DNA from: Parahalioglobus pacificus
GTDB lineage: Bacteria > Pseudomonadota > Gammaproteobacteria > Pseudomonadales > Halieaceae
Reading direction: 5' to 3'
DNA: 64,000 nt
Assembly: GCF_014652275.1 (NCBI RefSeq)
Contig: NZ_BMYM01000002.1
Span: forward strand, 434,001-498,000
Shown here piece by piece: positions 55,212 through 63,845 of the stretch. Each line of letters opens with the position of its first letter. The stretch's first letter is position 1. The notes under the pieces are model-generated. The model was not told where the DNA came from and did not search any database. It saw nothing but the letters and a program-made list of their open reading frames with translations. The position numbers and the translations under genes were made by a program.

Positions 55212-56433
55212 TCAGACGGATTACGATGTTGTCATTGTCGGAGGGGGCATCGCCGGCTCGGCTTTGGCCGTGGCACTGTCTGGGAGCGGCCTCCGGCTGG
55301 CATTGGTAGAGGCGCGCGCGCCGTCACTGGATGCCTTGCCCTCGGGTCATGCAGTCGGGGATTTTGATGCGCGAGTGAGTGCCTTAACTCCCAAATCCGT
55401 GCAGTTGCTTGAGCGACTCTCTGTGTGGGACGAAATCAGCGATTACCGCTGCTGTCCCTACCATCATATGACGGTGTGGGACGCTGAGGGTACCGGCGAG
55501 ATTGAATTCGATGCCGCCGAGGTGGATAGCCCCTGGCTGGGCACCATTGTTGAGAACCGCGCGGTCACTCGCGCGCTGCTACAGCAGGTGAGCGCAAGAC
55601 CGGATATTCAGCTGATTGCGCCTGCGCGACTGGAAGCCTGTCACGTCAGTGCTGAGGGTGTCGCCGCACTCACACTCGATCAAAACCGACAGCTCAGTGC
55701 ATCACTGCTGGTGGCGGCGGACGGCGCTTTGTCGCCGGTTCGCGAGCTGATGGGCTTCGCGACGCGCGAGTGGGATTACGGGCACAAGGCCATAGTGACC
55801 ACGGTGGCCACCTCTAAGTCGCACGCTGACACTGCCTGGCAGCGTTTTATGCCGACCGGGCCCTTGGCACTGCTACCGCTGCCCGGCGAGACACCGGAAC
55901 ATCGATGCTCCATCGTATGGTCGGCGGATATCGAGGTGGCTGACGAAATCATGGCACTGGATGATGGTGCCTTTTGTGCAGAACTCAGTCGCGCTGCAGA
56001 GTTCCGCTTGGGCAATGTCACCGCTTGTGCGCCGCGGTTTGCCTTCCCGCTGCGCCAGCGCCATGCCATTGATTATGTGCAGGCAGGTGTCGCTTTGGTC
56101 GGCGACGCTGCGCACACCATACATCCGCTGGCGGGCCAGGGTATCAATCTTGGATTGGCCGATGTCGCGGCGCTGGCCAGCGAGCTGACCGATGCCAAGG
56201 CACGGGGAATTAGCCCGGGTGATTTGGCTGTGCTCAAGCGTTATCAGCGCCAGCGCAAGGGCGAGAACCTGGCGATGATGGCTGCAATGGATGGCTTCAA
56301 ACGATTGTTTGAACAACGCTCTCCCGCCGTACGATGGCTGCGCAATGCTGGCATGCGCGGCGTAGGTGGCCTACTGCCTGTTAAGCAGCAATTGATGCGC
56401 CACGCGATGGGGCTGGGTGTCAGCGGCGCCTGA
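55201..56433 (+). CDS. ubiI: UbiI/VisC-type ubiquinone biosynthesis FAD monooxygenase
   Basis: 410-aa flavin hydroxylase, second paralogue in the pair. The start is GTG 55201 (GTG 55204 is possible), because GGGGGG lies just upstream; a longer frame would sit in ubiH. YDVVIVGGGIAGSALAVAL, DARVSALTPKSVQLLERL, VAADGALSPVREL and GDAAHTIHPLAGQGINLGLAD are seen. The start lies within the last 11 bases of ubiH, so the two are translationally coupled. Confidence 0.9.
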   Translation: MVADQTDYDVVIVGGGIAGSALAVALSGSGLRLALVEARAPSLDALPSGHAVGDFDARVSALTPKSVQLLERLSVWDEISDYRCCPYHHMTVWDAEGTGEIEFDAAEVDSPWLGTIVENRAVTRALLQQVSARPDIQLIAPARLEACHVSAEGVAALTLDQNRQLSASLLVAADGALSPVRELMGFATREWDYGHKAIVTTVATSKSHADTAWQRFMPTGPLALLPLPGETPEHRCSIVWSADIEVADEIMALDDGAFCAELSRAAEFRLGNVTACAPRFAFPLRQRHAIDYVQAGVALVGDAAHTIHPLAGQGINLGLADVAALASELTDAKARGISPGDLAVLKRYQRQRKGENLAMMAAMDGFKRLFEQRSPAVRWLRNAGMRGVGGLLPVKQQLMRHAMGLGVSGA

Positions 56434-56514
56434 GCATTGTTTTTCAAGGGCTGCCCGATACAATAGCGCGCTCAGAATCCTGCAAGAAGCTTGCAACCGC
56501 ACTGAGGACCTCCC

Positions 56515-56904
56515 ATGAGCCAGACCCCTACGGAACTGAAGTACGCCAGCAGCCATGAATGGGCTCGGCTGGAAGAAGATGGCACCGTCACTATCGGGAT
56601 TACCGACCACGCGCAGGAAGCCCTGGGCGATGTGGTATTTGTGGAATTGCCTGGCGTGGGTGACACCCTGGCCGCCGGCGACGACGCGGGGGTTGTTGAG
56701 TCGGTGAAAGCGGCATCCGATATCTATGCGCCTGTCGGCGGCGAAGTGATTGCCACCAATGAGCAGCTTGAGGATGAGCCCGAAACGGTGAACTCTGATC
56801 CGTACAACGACGGCTGGTTCTTCCGCCTCAAGCCCACCGATACCGGCGAGCTCGATAAGCTGATGGACGCCGACGCCTACACGGCGCAGTGTGCCGACGA
56901 GTAA
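56515..56904 (+). CDS. gcvH: GcvH, glycine cleavage system H protein
   Basis: 129-aa lipoyl carrier of glycine cleavage. The lipoylated lysine is in [12 protein letters not shown], preceded by [19 protein letters not shown], and [10 protein letters not shown] is near the end. gcvT and gcvP are not adjacent, so the system is split in this genome. It follows ubiI by 81 bp with its own GAGGA leader. Confidence 0.96.
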   Translation: MSQTPTELKYASSHEWARLEEDGTVTIGITDHAQEALGDVVFVELPGVGDTLAAGDDAGVVESVKAASDIYAPVGGEVIATNEQLEDEPETVNSDPYNDGWFFRLKPTDTGELDKLMDADAYTAQCADE

Positions 56905-56937
56905 GACTCGCGCTAGCGGTGTAACAGCGCCTCACGC

Positions 56938-58134
56938 ATGCACGCAGAACTTCCTGACCTGATACTACGCAAGGGCGCTGACCGGCGCCTTCGCGCCGGG
57001 CACCTGTGGGTTTTTTCCAACGAAGTTGATACCGAACGCAGCCCTCTCTCGGCGTTCAGTGCCGGTGATCCCGTGGTGGTGCGAGGCACCGACGGGCGCG
57101 TCTTGGGCAGCGCGTACGTCGAGCCCAATGCACTGATTTGTGCTCGCCTGTATGCCCCCAATCAAATGGTGGCGCCGGACGCGGGCTTGTTTAGTAACTC
57201 GTTGGGGGCCGCATTAGAGGCTCGACAACAGTTTTTCGACGCGCCGTTTTATCGTCTGGTCTACGGCGACAGCGATCTCTTGCCGGGTTTGGTGGTGGAT
57301 CGATTTGGCGATTACCTGGTGTGCCAGTTCAACAACGCGGGTATCGAGCGGTATCAAGCGCAGGTGATAGATGCCCTTGTGTCGCAGCTTTCACCCGAGG
57401 GTGTGCTGTTGCGTTCCGACAGCCGAAATCGCAGGGAGCAGGGTCTCGAGGACCGAATAGAAACGGTTTTCGGCGACGTACCTGCTGCGGTGCCGCTGGA
57501 GGAAAATGGGGTGCGCTTTGAGGCACCTGTGAAGGGCGGCCAAAAAACCGGATGGTTTTATGACCACCGTCTTAATCGCGCTCGATTGCAGGCCTTTTCC
57601 CGCGGCGCCCGGGTGCTGGATGTCTACAGCTATATCGGTGGCTGGGGCATACAGGCCGCCGCTGCCGGCGCCGATTCGGTGATCTGTGTCGACAGCTCCC
57701 AGGCTGCACTTGACGCCGTAGCAGGCAATGCTGCGCTTAACGGGGTGGGCGACCAGGTGTCTTGCGAGCAGGGACGCGCGGATGCGGTGATGCAGGCGCT
57801 GGCCGCTGCTGGCGAACAATTCGACATTGTGGTGCTGGATCCGCCTGCCTTCGTGCAGCGACGCAAGGACCTTAAGAAGGGTATCGCAGCCTATCGCCGA
57901 ATCAACGAGCTTGGGTTGCGGCTACTGCGCCCCGGCGGCCTGCTTGTTGCAGGATCCTGCTCCATGCATATGCCTCGCCTTGAGCTCAACGCCGCACTGC
58001 AGGGGGCTGCTCGTCGCTCGGCGTGTGAGTTGCGCATTGTTGAGCAGGGCGGACAGGGGCCGGACCACCCGATTCACCCAGCGATTCCGGAAACGGAGTA
58101 CCTTAAGGCAGTATTTGCCAGGCGCATGAACTAG
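56938..58134 (+). CDS. rlmI: RlmI-type 23S rRNA (cytosine-C5)-methyltransferase
   Basis: 398-aa enzyme with an N-terminal PUA domain (RAGHLWVFSNEV) and a class I methyltransferase domain. KTGWFYDHRLNR, the SAM motif VLDVYSYIGGWGIQAA, and VVLDPPAFVQRRKDLKKG are typical of RlmI, which makes m5C1962 in E. coli. The stop overlaps the convergent HAD gene stop by 4 bp. Confidence 0.9.
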   Translation: MHAELPDLILRKGADRRLRAGHLWVFSNEVDTERSPLSAFSAGDPVVVRGTDGRVLGSAYVEPNALICARLYAPNQMVAPDAGLFSNSLGAALEARQQFFDAPFYRLVYGDSDLLPGLVVDRFGDYLVCQFNNAGIERYQAQVIDALVSQLSPEGVLLRSDSRNRREQGLEDRIETVFGDVPAAVPLEENGVRFEAPVKGGQKTGWFYDHRLNRARLQAFSRGARVLDVYSYIGGWGIQAAAAGADSVICVDSSQAALDAVAGNAALNGVGDQVSCEQGRADAVMQALAAAGEQFDIVVLDPPAFVQRRKDLKKGIAAYRRINELGLRLLRPGGLLVAGSCSMHMPRLELNAALQGAARRSACELRIVEQGGQGPDHPIHPAIPETEYLKAVFARRMN

Positions 58135-58784
58135 CGCAGCGAGATCACCGGCCAGTCCCGGCTTTGGGCAATTTGGCGCAAGCGATCATCAGGGTCTACC
58201 GCGACCGGGTGCTCAACGGCCTCTAGCAGGGGCAAATCGTTGTGGGAATCGCTGTAGAAATAGGCGCCTTCCAGACTGTCATCACGCGATGCCAGCCACT
58301 GCATCAGTCGCGTGACCTTGCCCTCTTGAAAGGTCGGTATTCCTGCAGGCTCCCCGGTATAGATACCGTCGAGTTGCTCACCTTCACAGGCCAGTAAATT
58401 GTCGATGCCCAGCGCATCAGCAATGGGTCGGGTGATGAAAGCATTGGTCGCTGTGATAATCAGCAGGGTATCGCCTTGCCGGCGGTGGCGCTCTATCAGG
58501 TCTGCCGCAGCGGGCAAGAATATGGGGGCAATTTTCTCGCGCATGAATTCCTGGTGCCACTGGGCCAGCGATTCTGGCGTTTTGCCGGCCAGTGGTGACA
58601 GGGCAAAGCGCAGATAAGCATCGATATCGAGGTCGCCAGTTTGGTAGTCGGCGTAGAATTGCTCGTTCTGCCGGGCAAAAGCGTCGCTATCTACCCGCCC
58701 GGTTTCGCACAGGAATACGCCCCAGAGATGGTCGCTGTCGCCACCAATCAGGGTGTTGTCCAAATCAAATATCGCCAGTGCCAT
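58131..58784 (-). CDS. HAD-IB family phosphatase (SerB-like)
   Basis: 217-aa haloacid dehalogenase-type phosphatase. Motif I is IFDLDNTLIGGDSDHLW, motif II TATNAFI with the preceding LLIITA, and motif III/IV YSDSHNDLPLL. The helical cap matches SerB-like members. The syntenic Pseudomonas gene upstream of rppH has been reported as a histidinol-phosphate phosphatase; that role here is inferred. It is divergent from rppH. Confidence 0.87.
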   Translation of the reverse strand: MALAIFDLDNTLIGGDSDHLWGVFLCETGRVDSDAFARQNEQFYADYQTGDLDIDAYLRFALSPLAGKTPESLAQWHQEFMREKIAPIFLPAAADLIERHRRQGDTLLIITATNAFITRPIADALGIDNLLACEGEQLDGIYTGEPAGIPTFQEGKVTRLMQWLASRDDSLEGAYFYSDSHNDLPLLEAVEHPVAVDPDDRLRQIAQSRDWPVISLR

Positions 58785-58904
58785 GGGCCAGTGAGCTTTT
58801 AGGAACGGGAGCGAAGCATAGCGACTGACAGTCTATGACTCAATTTCTCAGCCCCGGCAAAGTGTGGAACAATAGGCGGCTCGAGTTTCATCAGGGTTCC
58901 CCGC

Positions 58905-59405
58905 GTGATTGATAAGGATGGTTTTCGCGCCAATGTGGGCATCATGGTCGCTAATGACCATGGGCAGCTGCTGTGGGCCCGCCGGGTGGGCGGTAAGGAT
59001 GCCTGGCAGTTCCCACAGGGCGGTATCAATCGCGGGGAGTCTCCACGCGACGCGCTCTATCGGGAGCTGGAAGAAGAGATCGGCCTTACCGCGGATGCCG
59101 TTGAAGTGCTTGCAACCACACGTGGCTGGCTGCACTATCGATTGCCAAAGCGTTACGTGCGCAAGGGCCAGAAGCCACTGTGCATTGGCCAGAAGCAGAA
59201 GTGGTTCCTGCTGCGACTCACGAGCGATGAGGCTGCGATCAAGCTGGATCTCAACGATACGCCCGAGTTCGACCATTGGCGCTGGGTCAGTTACTGGTAC
59301 CCCCTGAATCAGGTGATCCCGTTCAAGCGGGAGGTCTATCGGCGCGCTATGAAAGAACTGGCACCACCGCTGGGCCGCCTCGTGGATAAGTTGGACGGGG
59401 GCTAG
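58905..59405 (+). CDS. rppH: RppH, RNA pyrophosphohydrolase
   Basis: 166-aa Nudix enzyme that removes pyrophosphate from mRNA 5' ends and so starts decay. The Nudix box [23 protein letters not shown] is complete. GTG start at 58905 ([15 protein letters not shown] aligns with the family start). ptsP follows by 4 bp, a conserved pair. Confidence 0.96.
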   Translation: MIDKDGFRANVGIMVANDHGQLLWARRVGGKDAWQFPQGGINRGESPRDALYRELEEEIGLTADAVEVLATTRGWLHYRLPKRYVRKGQKPLCIGQKQKWFLLRLTSDEAAIKLDLNDTPEFDHWRWVSYWYPLNQVIPFKREVYRRAMKELAPPLGRLVDKLDGG

Positions 59406-59409
59406 GCCG

Positions 59410-61680
59410 ATGCTCGAAACCCTGCGTGTCATTGTCCAGGAGGTCAACGCCGCCGAAAGTTTGGATCGGGCGCTGGACATTATTGTGCGCAGGGTTCGCG
59501 ATGCCATGGACACGCAGGTGTGCAGTGTTTATATGCGCGACCCTGTGTCAGGCCGCTTGGTGTTTCGAGCCACCGAAGGCTTAAATGCAGATCAGGTAGG
59601 CATCGCCAGTTTGGCGGACGGCGAGGGCTTGGTTGGTCTGGTGGCTGAGCGCGAGGAGCCGGTTAATCTCGATAACGCACCCAGCCACCCCAGTTTTCAG
59701 TTTCTCGACGACATCGGTGAAGAGCCCTTTGACGCGTTTCTGGGCGTCCCGATTATTCACCAGCGCGTGGTACTGGGTGTGCTGGTTGTGCAGCAGGCAC
59801 AGCGCCGCCGCTTCGATGAAAGCGATGAAGCGTTTCTTGTCACCATGTCGGCCCAGCTGGCGGGTGTTATTGCTCATGCCCAAGTGTCCGGTACGGTGCA
59901 GACCGATGCCGGCGCGGGCGACCCGCCCAGCTCGGTAAAGGTTACTGGCGTACCGGGTGCTCCCGGGGTGGCCATCGGCACGGCGGTGGTGGTGTCGCCC
60001 GTGGCGGACTTGTATGCAGTGCCTACTCGCAAGGCTGAGAGCCGGCGGCAGGAGCTGCGCAGTTTCAAACATGCGCTTGAATGTGTGCGCCGAGACATCC
60101 ACACCGTCTCTGAAAACCTGAAAGACGAACTCAGCGCCGAGGACCATGCCCTGTTTGATGTGTATCTGGGCATTCTCGACGACTCTGCCATTGGCGGTGA
60201 GGTGGCCAGCAAGATCAAAGCCGGCGAATGGGCGCAGGGTGCGCTCAGCCAGGTGATGATTCAGCACATTCGCCACTTTGAGCGCATGGAGCACAGTTAC
60301 CTGCGCGAGCGGGCCGTGGATGTGAAAGACCTCGGCACGCGAGTGCTGTCCTATCTGCAGGCCGAGGAGCGCGAGGAACGCGAATTCCCGCCGCAAACGG
60401 TGCTGGTGAGTGAGGAACTGACCGCGTCTGCACTGGGCGAAATCCCACGGGAGAATCTGGTGGGTCTGATCTCCGTGCGCGGCTCTGGCAATTCCCATGT
60501 GGCGATCCTGGCCCGCGCCATGGGTATACCGACGGTGATGGGTGCAGTGGATCTGCCCTACACCCGGGTTCAGGATATGACCGTTGTTGTGGATGGCTAC
60601 AACGGGGTGGTGCGCCTCAACCCGCGTACTGATGTGCTTGATCGTTATCAGGAACTGGTCGATCAGGACCTGGCTACGAATCGCGATCTTGAAAGCCTGC
60701 GTGACAAGCCCTGTGAAACCCTGGACGGCTTCAGGCTGCCCCTGTGGGTAAACACCGGGCTGATGGCCGATGTGACCCGCTCTCTGGAGCAGGGCGCCGA
60801 GGGCGTTGGCCTGTATCGTACCGAAGTCCCGTTTTTGTTGCGCGAGCGCTTCCCCAGTGAAGAAGAGCAACGACAAATCTACCGTAACCAGTTGGAAGCC
60901 TTTGCACCCCGGCCGGTGACTATGCGTACCCTGGATGTGGGCGGTGACAAGGCTTTGCCCTATTTCCCGATCGAAGAAGATAACCCCTTCCTCGGTTGGC
61001 GAGGTATTCGTGTCACTCTGGATCATCCGGAGATTTTCCTGTCGCAGGTGCGTGCCATGCTCAAGGCCAATGATGGCTTGGACAACCTGCGGATCATGTT
61101 GCCCATGGTCAGCAATGTTTCTGAACTGGACGAGGCCTTGTCGCTGATACATCGCTGTCACCGCGAGGTACAGCAGGAGGGCGTCAGTTCAGCCTTACCG
61201 CCGATTGGCGTCATGGTGGAGGTTCCCGCCGCGGTTTATCAGGCGCGCGCATTGGCGCGGCGTGTCGATTTTCTGTCCGTCGGCAGTAACGACCTGACGC
61301 AATACTTGCTTGCCGTTGATCGCAATAATTCCCGAGTGGCAGATCTTTACCACTCTTTCCATCCCGCTGTTCTGCAGGCCCTCCACCATGTGGCAGCTGC
61401 GGCGAGAGGTGAAGGCAAACAGGTGAGTATCTGCGGCGAGCTGGCGGGCGATCCGCTGGCTGCGGTGCTGTTGTTGGCCATGGGCTACGACGTGCTTTCC
61501 ATGAATGCCACCAGTCTTCCTCGCGTTAAGAAGGCGCTGCGCAGCGTTAATCGCACCGAGTCTGCGGCGCTGCTCGAAGAGATCATGGCGCTGGAAGACG
61601 GCAACGCGATTCATCGGCGCCTGGAGTCGGCATTGGTCCAGCGTGGGCTGGAGCAGCTGATTCACGTTCCGGTCGCCTGA
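59410..61680 (+). CDS. ptsP: PtsP, nitrogen PTS enzyme I (EI-Ntr)
   Basis: 756-aa PEP-protein phosphotransferase that starts the nitrogen-related PTS relay. A GAF domain at residues 1-165 is followed by the EI body. The phospho-His lies in GSGNSHVAILARAMGIP, PEP binding in LDVGGDKALPYF with GWRGIRV, and the catalytic Cys in VSICGELAGDP. The last five residues (HVPVA) lie beyond the usual RLESALVQRGLEQLI end and border the unusual downstream region. Confidence 0.95.
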   Translation: MLETLRVIVQEVNAAESLDRALDIIVRRVRDAMDTQVCSVYMRDPVSGRLVFRATEGLNADQVGIASLADGEGLVGLVAEREEPVNLDNAPSHPSFQFLDDIGEEPFDAFLGVPIIHQRVVLGVLVVQQAQRRRFDESDEAFLVTMSAQLAGVIAHAQVSGTVQTDAGAGDPPSSVKVTGVPGAPGVAIGTAVVVSPVADLYAVPTRKAESRRQELRSFKHALECVRRDIHTVSENLKDELSAEDHALFDVYLGILDDSAIGGEVASKIKAGEWAQGALSQVMIQHIRHFERMEHSYLRERAVDVKDLGTRVLSYLQAEEREEREFPPQTVLVSEELTASALGEIPRENLVGLISVRGSGNSHVAILARAMGIPTVMGAVDLPYTRVQDMTVVVDGYNGVVRLNPRTDVLDRYQELVDQDLATNRDLESLRDKPCETLDGFRLPLWVNTGLMADVTRSLEQGAEGVGLYRTEVPFLLRERFPSEEEQRQIYRNQLEAFAPRPVTMRTLDVGGDKALPYFPIEEDNPFLGWRGIRVTLDHPEIFLSQVRAMLKANDGLDNLRIMLPMVSNVSELDEALSLIHRCHREVQQEGVSSALPPIGVMVEVPAAVYQARALARRVDFLSVGSNDLTQYLLAVDRNNSRVADLYHSFHPAVLQALHHVAAAARGEGKQVSICGELAGDPLAAVLLLAMGYDVLSMNATSLPRVKKALRSVNRTESAALLEEIMALEDGNAIHRRLESALVQRGLEQLIHVPVA

Positions 61681-62133
61681 TTTACTTTCCCAGCATCCCC
61701 TTTTCTTCTTGCCTTGGTAAGAGGCTCCTCTGGCCCGACGCCGGTATCGCCGGCGCCTGATCGGTGGCCCTCCGGGCTACCCTCACTTAGTCGCGAGCCC
61801 TGCGGTCTCCCTTCATGCGTTCGGCACGCGATCTGATGCGGCTGCCTGGCGATTCCCCCGCCGGTCCGGAGTTTGGAGTGTGCTGTGCGAGACGAGGCAG
61901 CGCCCAAGTGCTGGGGGCTCTCCGATAACAGCGTCAGCGGCGCTTCTGACTCCTAGCTGCATAAGACTGTCGCCGAGGAAGTGGAAAGGGAGAGCGTAGC
62001 GCGTCAAGGCTCTCGACCGATCGAGGGCAGCGCGCAGCGCCGATAGTCAGGCGGGGAGTCACAAGGGGTGCTGACGCGGCCAAGGTGATTATCGTAATTC
62101 ACTGGCCCCACCGAGGTATCGCCGGCTCAGCGA
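61681..62133. other. 453-bp gene-free structured region; possible repeat or retroelement remnant
   Basis: No convincing gene on either strand. The minus strand keeps an 81-codon open frame (61662-61907, containing THEGRPQGSRLSEGSPEGHR) that resembles, from memory, ORFs annotated in multicopy elements of gammaproteobacteria, some near group II intron reverse transcriptases. Hairpins are dense: CGCCGG/CCGGCG around 61739-61755 and GTGGCCC/GGGCTAC around 61764-61780. No reverse transcriptase, transposase or terminal repeat is present, so mobile origin is unproven. It may simply be a structured 3' region. Confidence 0.35.
61739..61780. repeat. Paired hairpins in the ptsP downstream region
   Basis: Hairpin 1: CGCCGG (61739-61744) with CCGGCG (61750-61755), 5-nt loop. 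Hairpin 2: GTGGCCC (61764-61770) with GGGCTAC (61774-61780), one G-T pair, 3-nt loop. Their closeness suggests a folded RNA rather than random GC-rich sequence. Confidence 0.5.
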
Positions 62134-62904
62134 TCACAGAGGAAGGGTCTCCTTAACCACTCCGGTCGTATGGCCCTTAGCATCGAAGCTGGTTTCGCGA
62201 AACGCCACCGACGTCAGCGAACGCACAATGGTCGTGGTGCAACGTGTGCCATAAGAACCGGCAGAGATGAACTGTGCGGAAAGCTGTTGATCCATCTCGC
62301 CGGTAAGACCCTGGCGGTGCAGTTCTTCGGGTTTGGCGAGCTCAGTGCCGCCGACAACCTTGGCGAGCGAATCCCACGGGAGTGGCTGCTGGCCGTCCAG
62401 TTGTGGCATCAGCTTTGCCAGTTCCTGCTTGCCCAACTCGACCTTGGGCCATGGCACATCCAGGTTGGCATTGCTCAGGCCATAAATGCCCGGCGCAAGC
62501 TGTTTGGGTGTGCGGTCCTGGCTATTCAGGAACCACAGCTGGTCTCCCGATCCCAGCAGCAGATTGAAACCTGCGTAGTCGTCGGCCCGAGTTGCGATTT
62601 GCGCCAGATAGTCCTCAGCGGGCTTGGCGCCAGTCAGAAAGTCCAGTGTGAGCTCTCCGCGAGAACGCGGCGCCGGCGCCGTGCGTGAGGGGTCCTGTAC
62701 GTTGGTGATGGCGGCAAAGCGGCCGCTGCCAGTAATGCCCATCCAAGTGCCCCCGGCTTGCTGGTCTCTGCCCGCAAGTAGGTTTGGGCGGTCTGGCCAG
62801 AAGCTGGCGGGGGCAGTAGGGCGCGCGTGGAACTCGTCGCGGTTAGCCGCAACTACCAGCGGCAATTCGGCACTGACGCGATGTGCGAAGATCACCAGAC
62901 ACAT
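62134..62904 (-). CDS. NRDE/TANGO2 family protein
   Basis: 256 aa from ATG 62904 (MCLVIFAHRV), with the Cys2 typical of this Ntn-hydrolase-like family. The naming motif NRDE is in VVAANRDEFHARP, followed by AGRDQQAGGTWMGI and ITNVQDP. YGLSNANLDVPWPKV is also conserved. The biochemical role is unsettled (heme handling has been proposed for eukaryotic TANGO2). It is divergent from lgt. Confidence 0.9.
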   Translation of the reverse strand: MCLVIFAHRVSAELPLVVAANRDEFHARPTAPASFWPDRPNLLAGRDQQAGGTWMGITGSGRFAAITNVQDPSRTAPAPRSRGELTLDFLTGAKPAEDYLAQIATRADDYAGFNLLLGSGDQLWFLNSQDRTPKQLAPGIYGLSNANLDVPWPKVELGKQELAKLMPQLDGQQPLPWDSLAKVVGGTELAKPEELHRQGLTGEMDQQLSAQFISAGSYGTRCTTTIVRSLTSVAFRETSFDAKGHTTGVVKETLPL

Positions 62905-63029
62905 AGAAAAAGGCTCCACAGGGTTGCGGTTGATTGTGCATGACTCGCCGGTCGCTGATAATAGCTAACTGATGGCCCACGCCGGCTTTTCATCCGCCAA
63001 CAACTTAGCCAGATACAGGTATTATTTCT

Positions 63030-63845
63030 TTGCTGCCCTATCCCGATATTGATCCCGTTGCGGTCAGCCTAGGACCCGTGCAGGTGCATTGGTATGGGCT
63101 TACTTACCTCGGAGGCCTTGCCTTTGCGTGGTGGTTCGCCAGGCTCCGTGCCTCCAAGCCCGGTGCAGTGATGGCCCGCGAACAGGTGGATGACCTGATC
63201 TTCTATGCCGCAATAGGCATCATTGTGGGCGGGCGTATCGGTTATGCGTTCTTCTACGGCTGGGACCAACTGGTGGCAGACCCAAGCTGGCTACTGCGGG
63301 TCTGGCAGGGTGGCATGGCCTTCCACGGTGGTCTGCTTGGCGTTATTGCGGCTATGTATCTTTTCGCCAGGCGGCACGGTATCGCCTTTGGTGCGATGCT
63401 GGATTTCATTGCGCCATTGGCGCCTGTAGGTTTGGGCCTCGGACGGCTGGGTAACTTCATCGGTCAGGAGCTCTGGGGGCGCGCCACGGATGTGCCCTGG
63501 GCAATGGTGTTTCCCAAAGACCCGCTGCAGTTGGCACGCCACCCCTCCCAGCTGTACCAATTCGCCCTTGAGGGCGTTTTGCTGTTTGCCGTGCTGTATT
63601 GGTTTACGGCGCGGCCGCGTCCGACCTGGTCTGCGGCGGGCGTGTTTGCGGTCGGTTATGGCTGCGTACGGTTTTTCGTCGAATTCTTCCGCGAGCCCGA
63701 TGCTCACCTGGGCTTCCAGGCCTTTGGCTGGATGACCCGTGGCCAGATGCTGTGCCTACCCATGATAGCGGTGGGCGTTCTTATGATCGTCTATGCGTAC
63801 AAACAACAGGGCTCGCGCCCAACTCCGGAGAAACAAGCTTCATGA
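63030..63845 (+). CDS. lgt: Lgt, prolipoprotein diacylglyceryl transferase
   Basis: Inner-membrane enzyme that adds diacylglycerol to the lipobox Cys of prolipoproteins. 271 aa, seven hydrophobic helices. [23 protein letters not shown] begins the protein; [10 protein letters not shown], the Lgt signature [14 protein letters not shown], and [12 protein letters not shown] are present. The TTG start at 63030 fits the family N-terminus. The stop overlaps the thyA ATG (ATGA). Confidence 0.96.
   Translation: MLPYPDIDPVAVSLGPVQVHWYGLTYLGGLAFAWWFARLRASKPGAVMAREQVDDLIFYAAIGIIVGGRIGYAFFYGWDQLVADPSWLLRVWQGGMAFHGGLLGVIAAMYLFARRHGIAFGAMLDFIAPLAPVGLGLGRLGNFIGQELWGRATDVPWAMVFPKDPLQLARHPSQLYQFALEGVLLFAVLYWFTARPRPTWSAAGVFAVGYGCVRFFVEFFREPDAHLGFQAFGWMTRGQMLCLPMIAVGVLMIVYAYKQQGSRPTPEKQAS

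Noticed and set aside
59581-61161. 526-codon open frame on the minus strand opposite ptsP
   Set aside because: It is fully antisense to a well-conserved gene, has shadow-like His/Arg/Gln-rich composition and no domain; long antisense frames are common in GC-rich codon usage.
61681-62133. RNase P RNA or tmRNA in the ptsP downstream gap
   Set aside because: Neither the conserved RNase P core motifs (such as the GAGGAAAGUC type) nor a tRNA-like acceptor and tag frame could be found on either strand.
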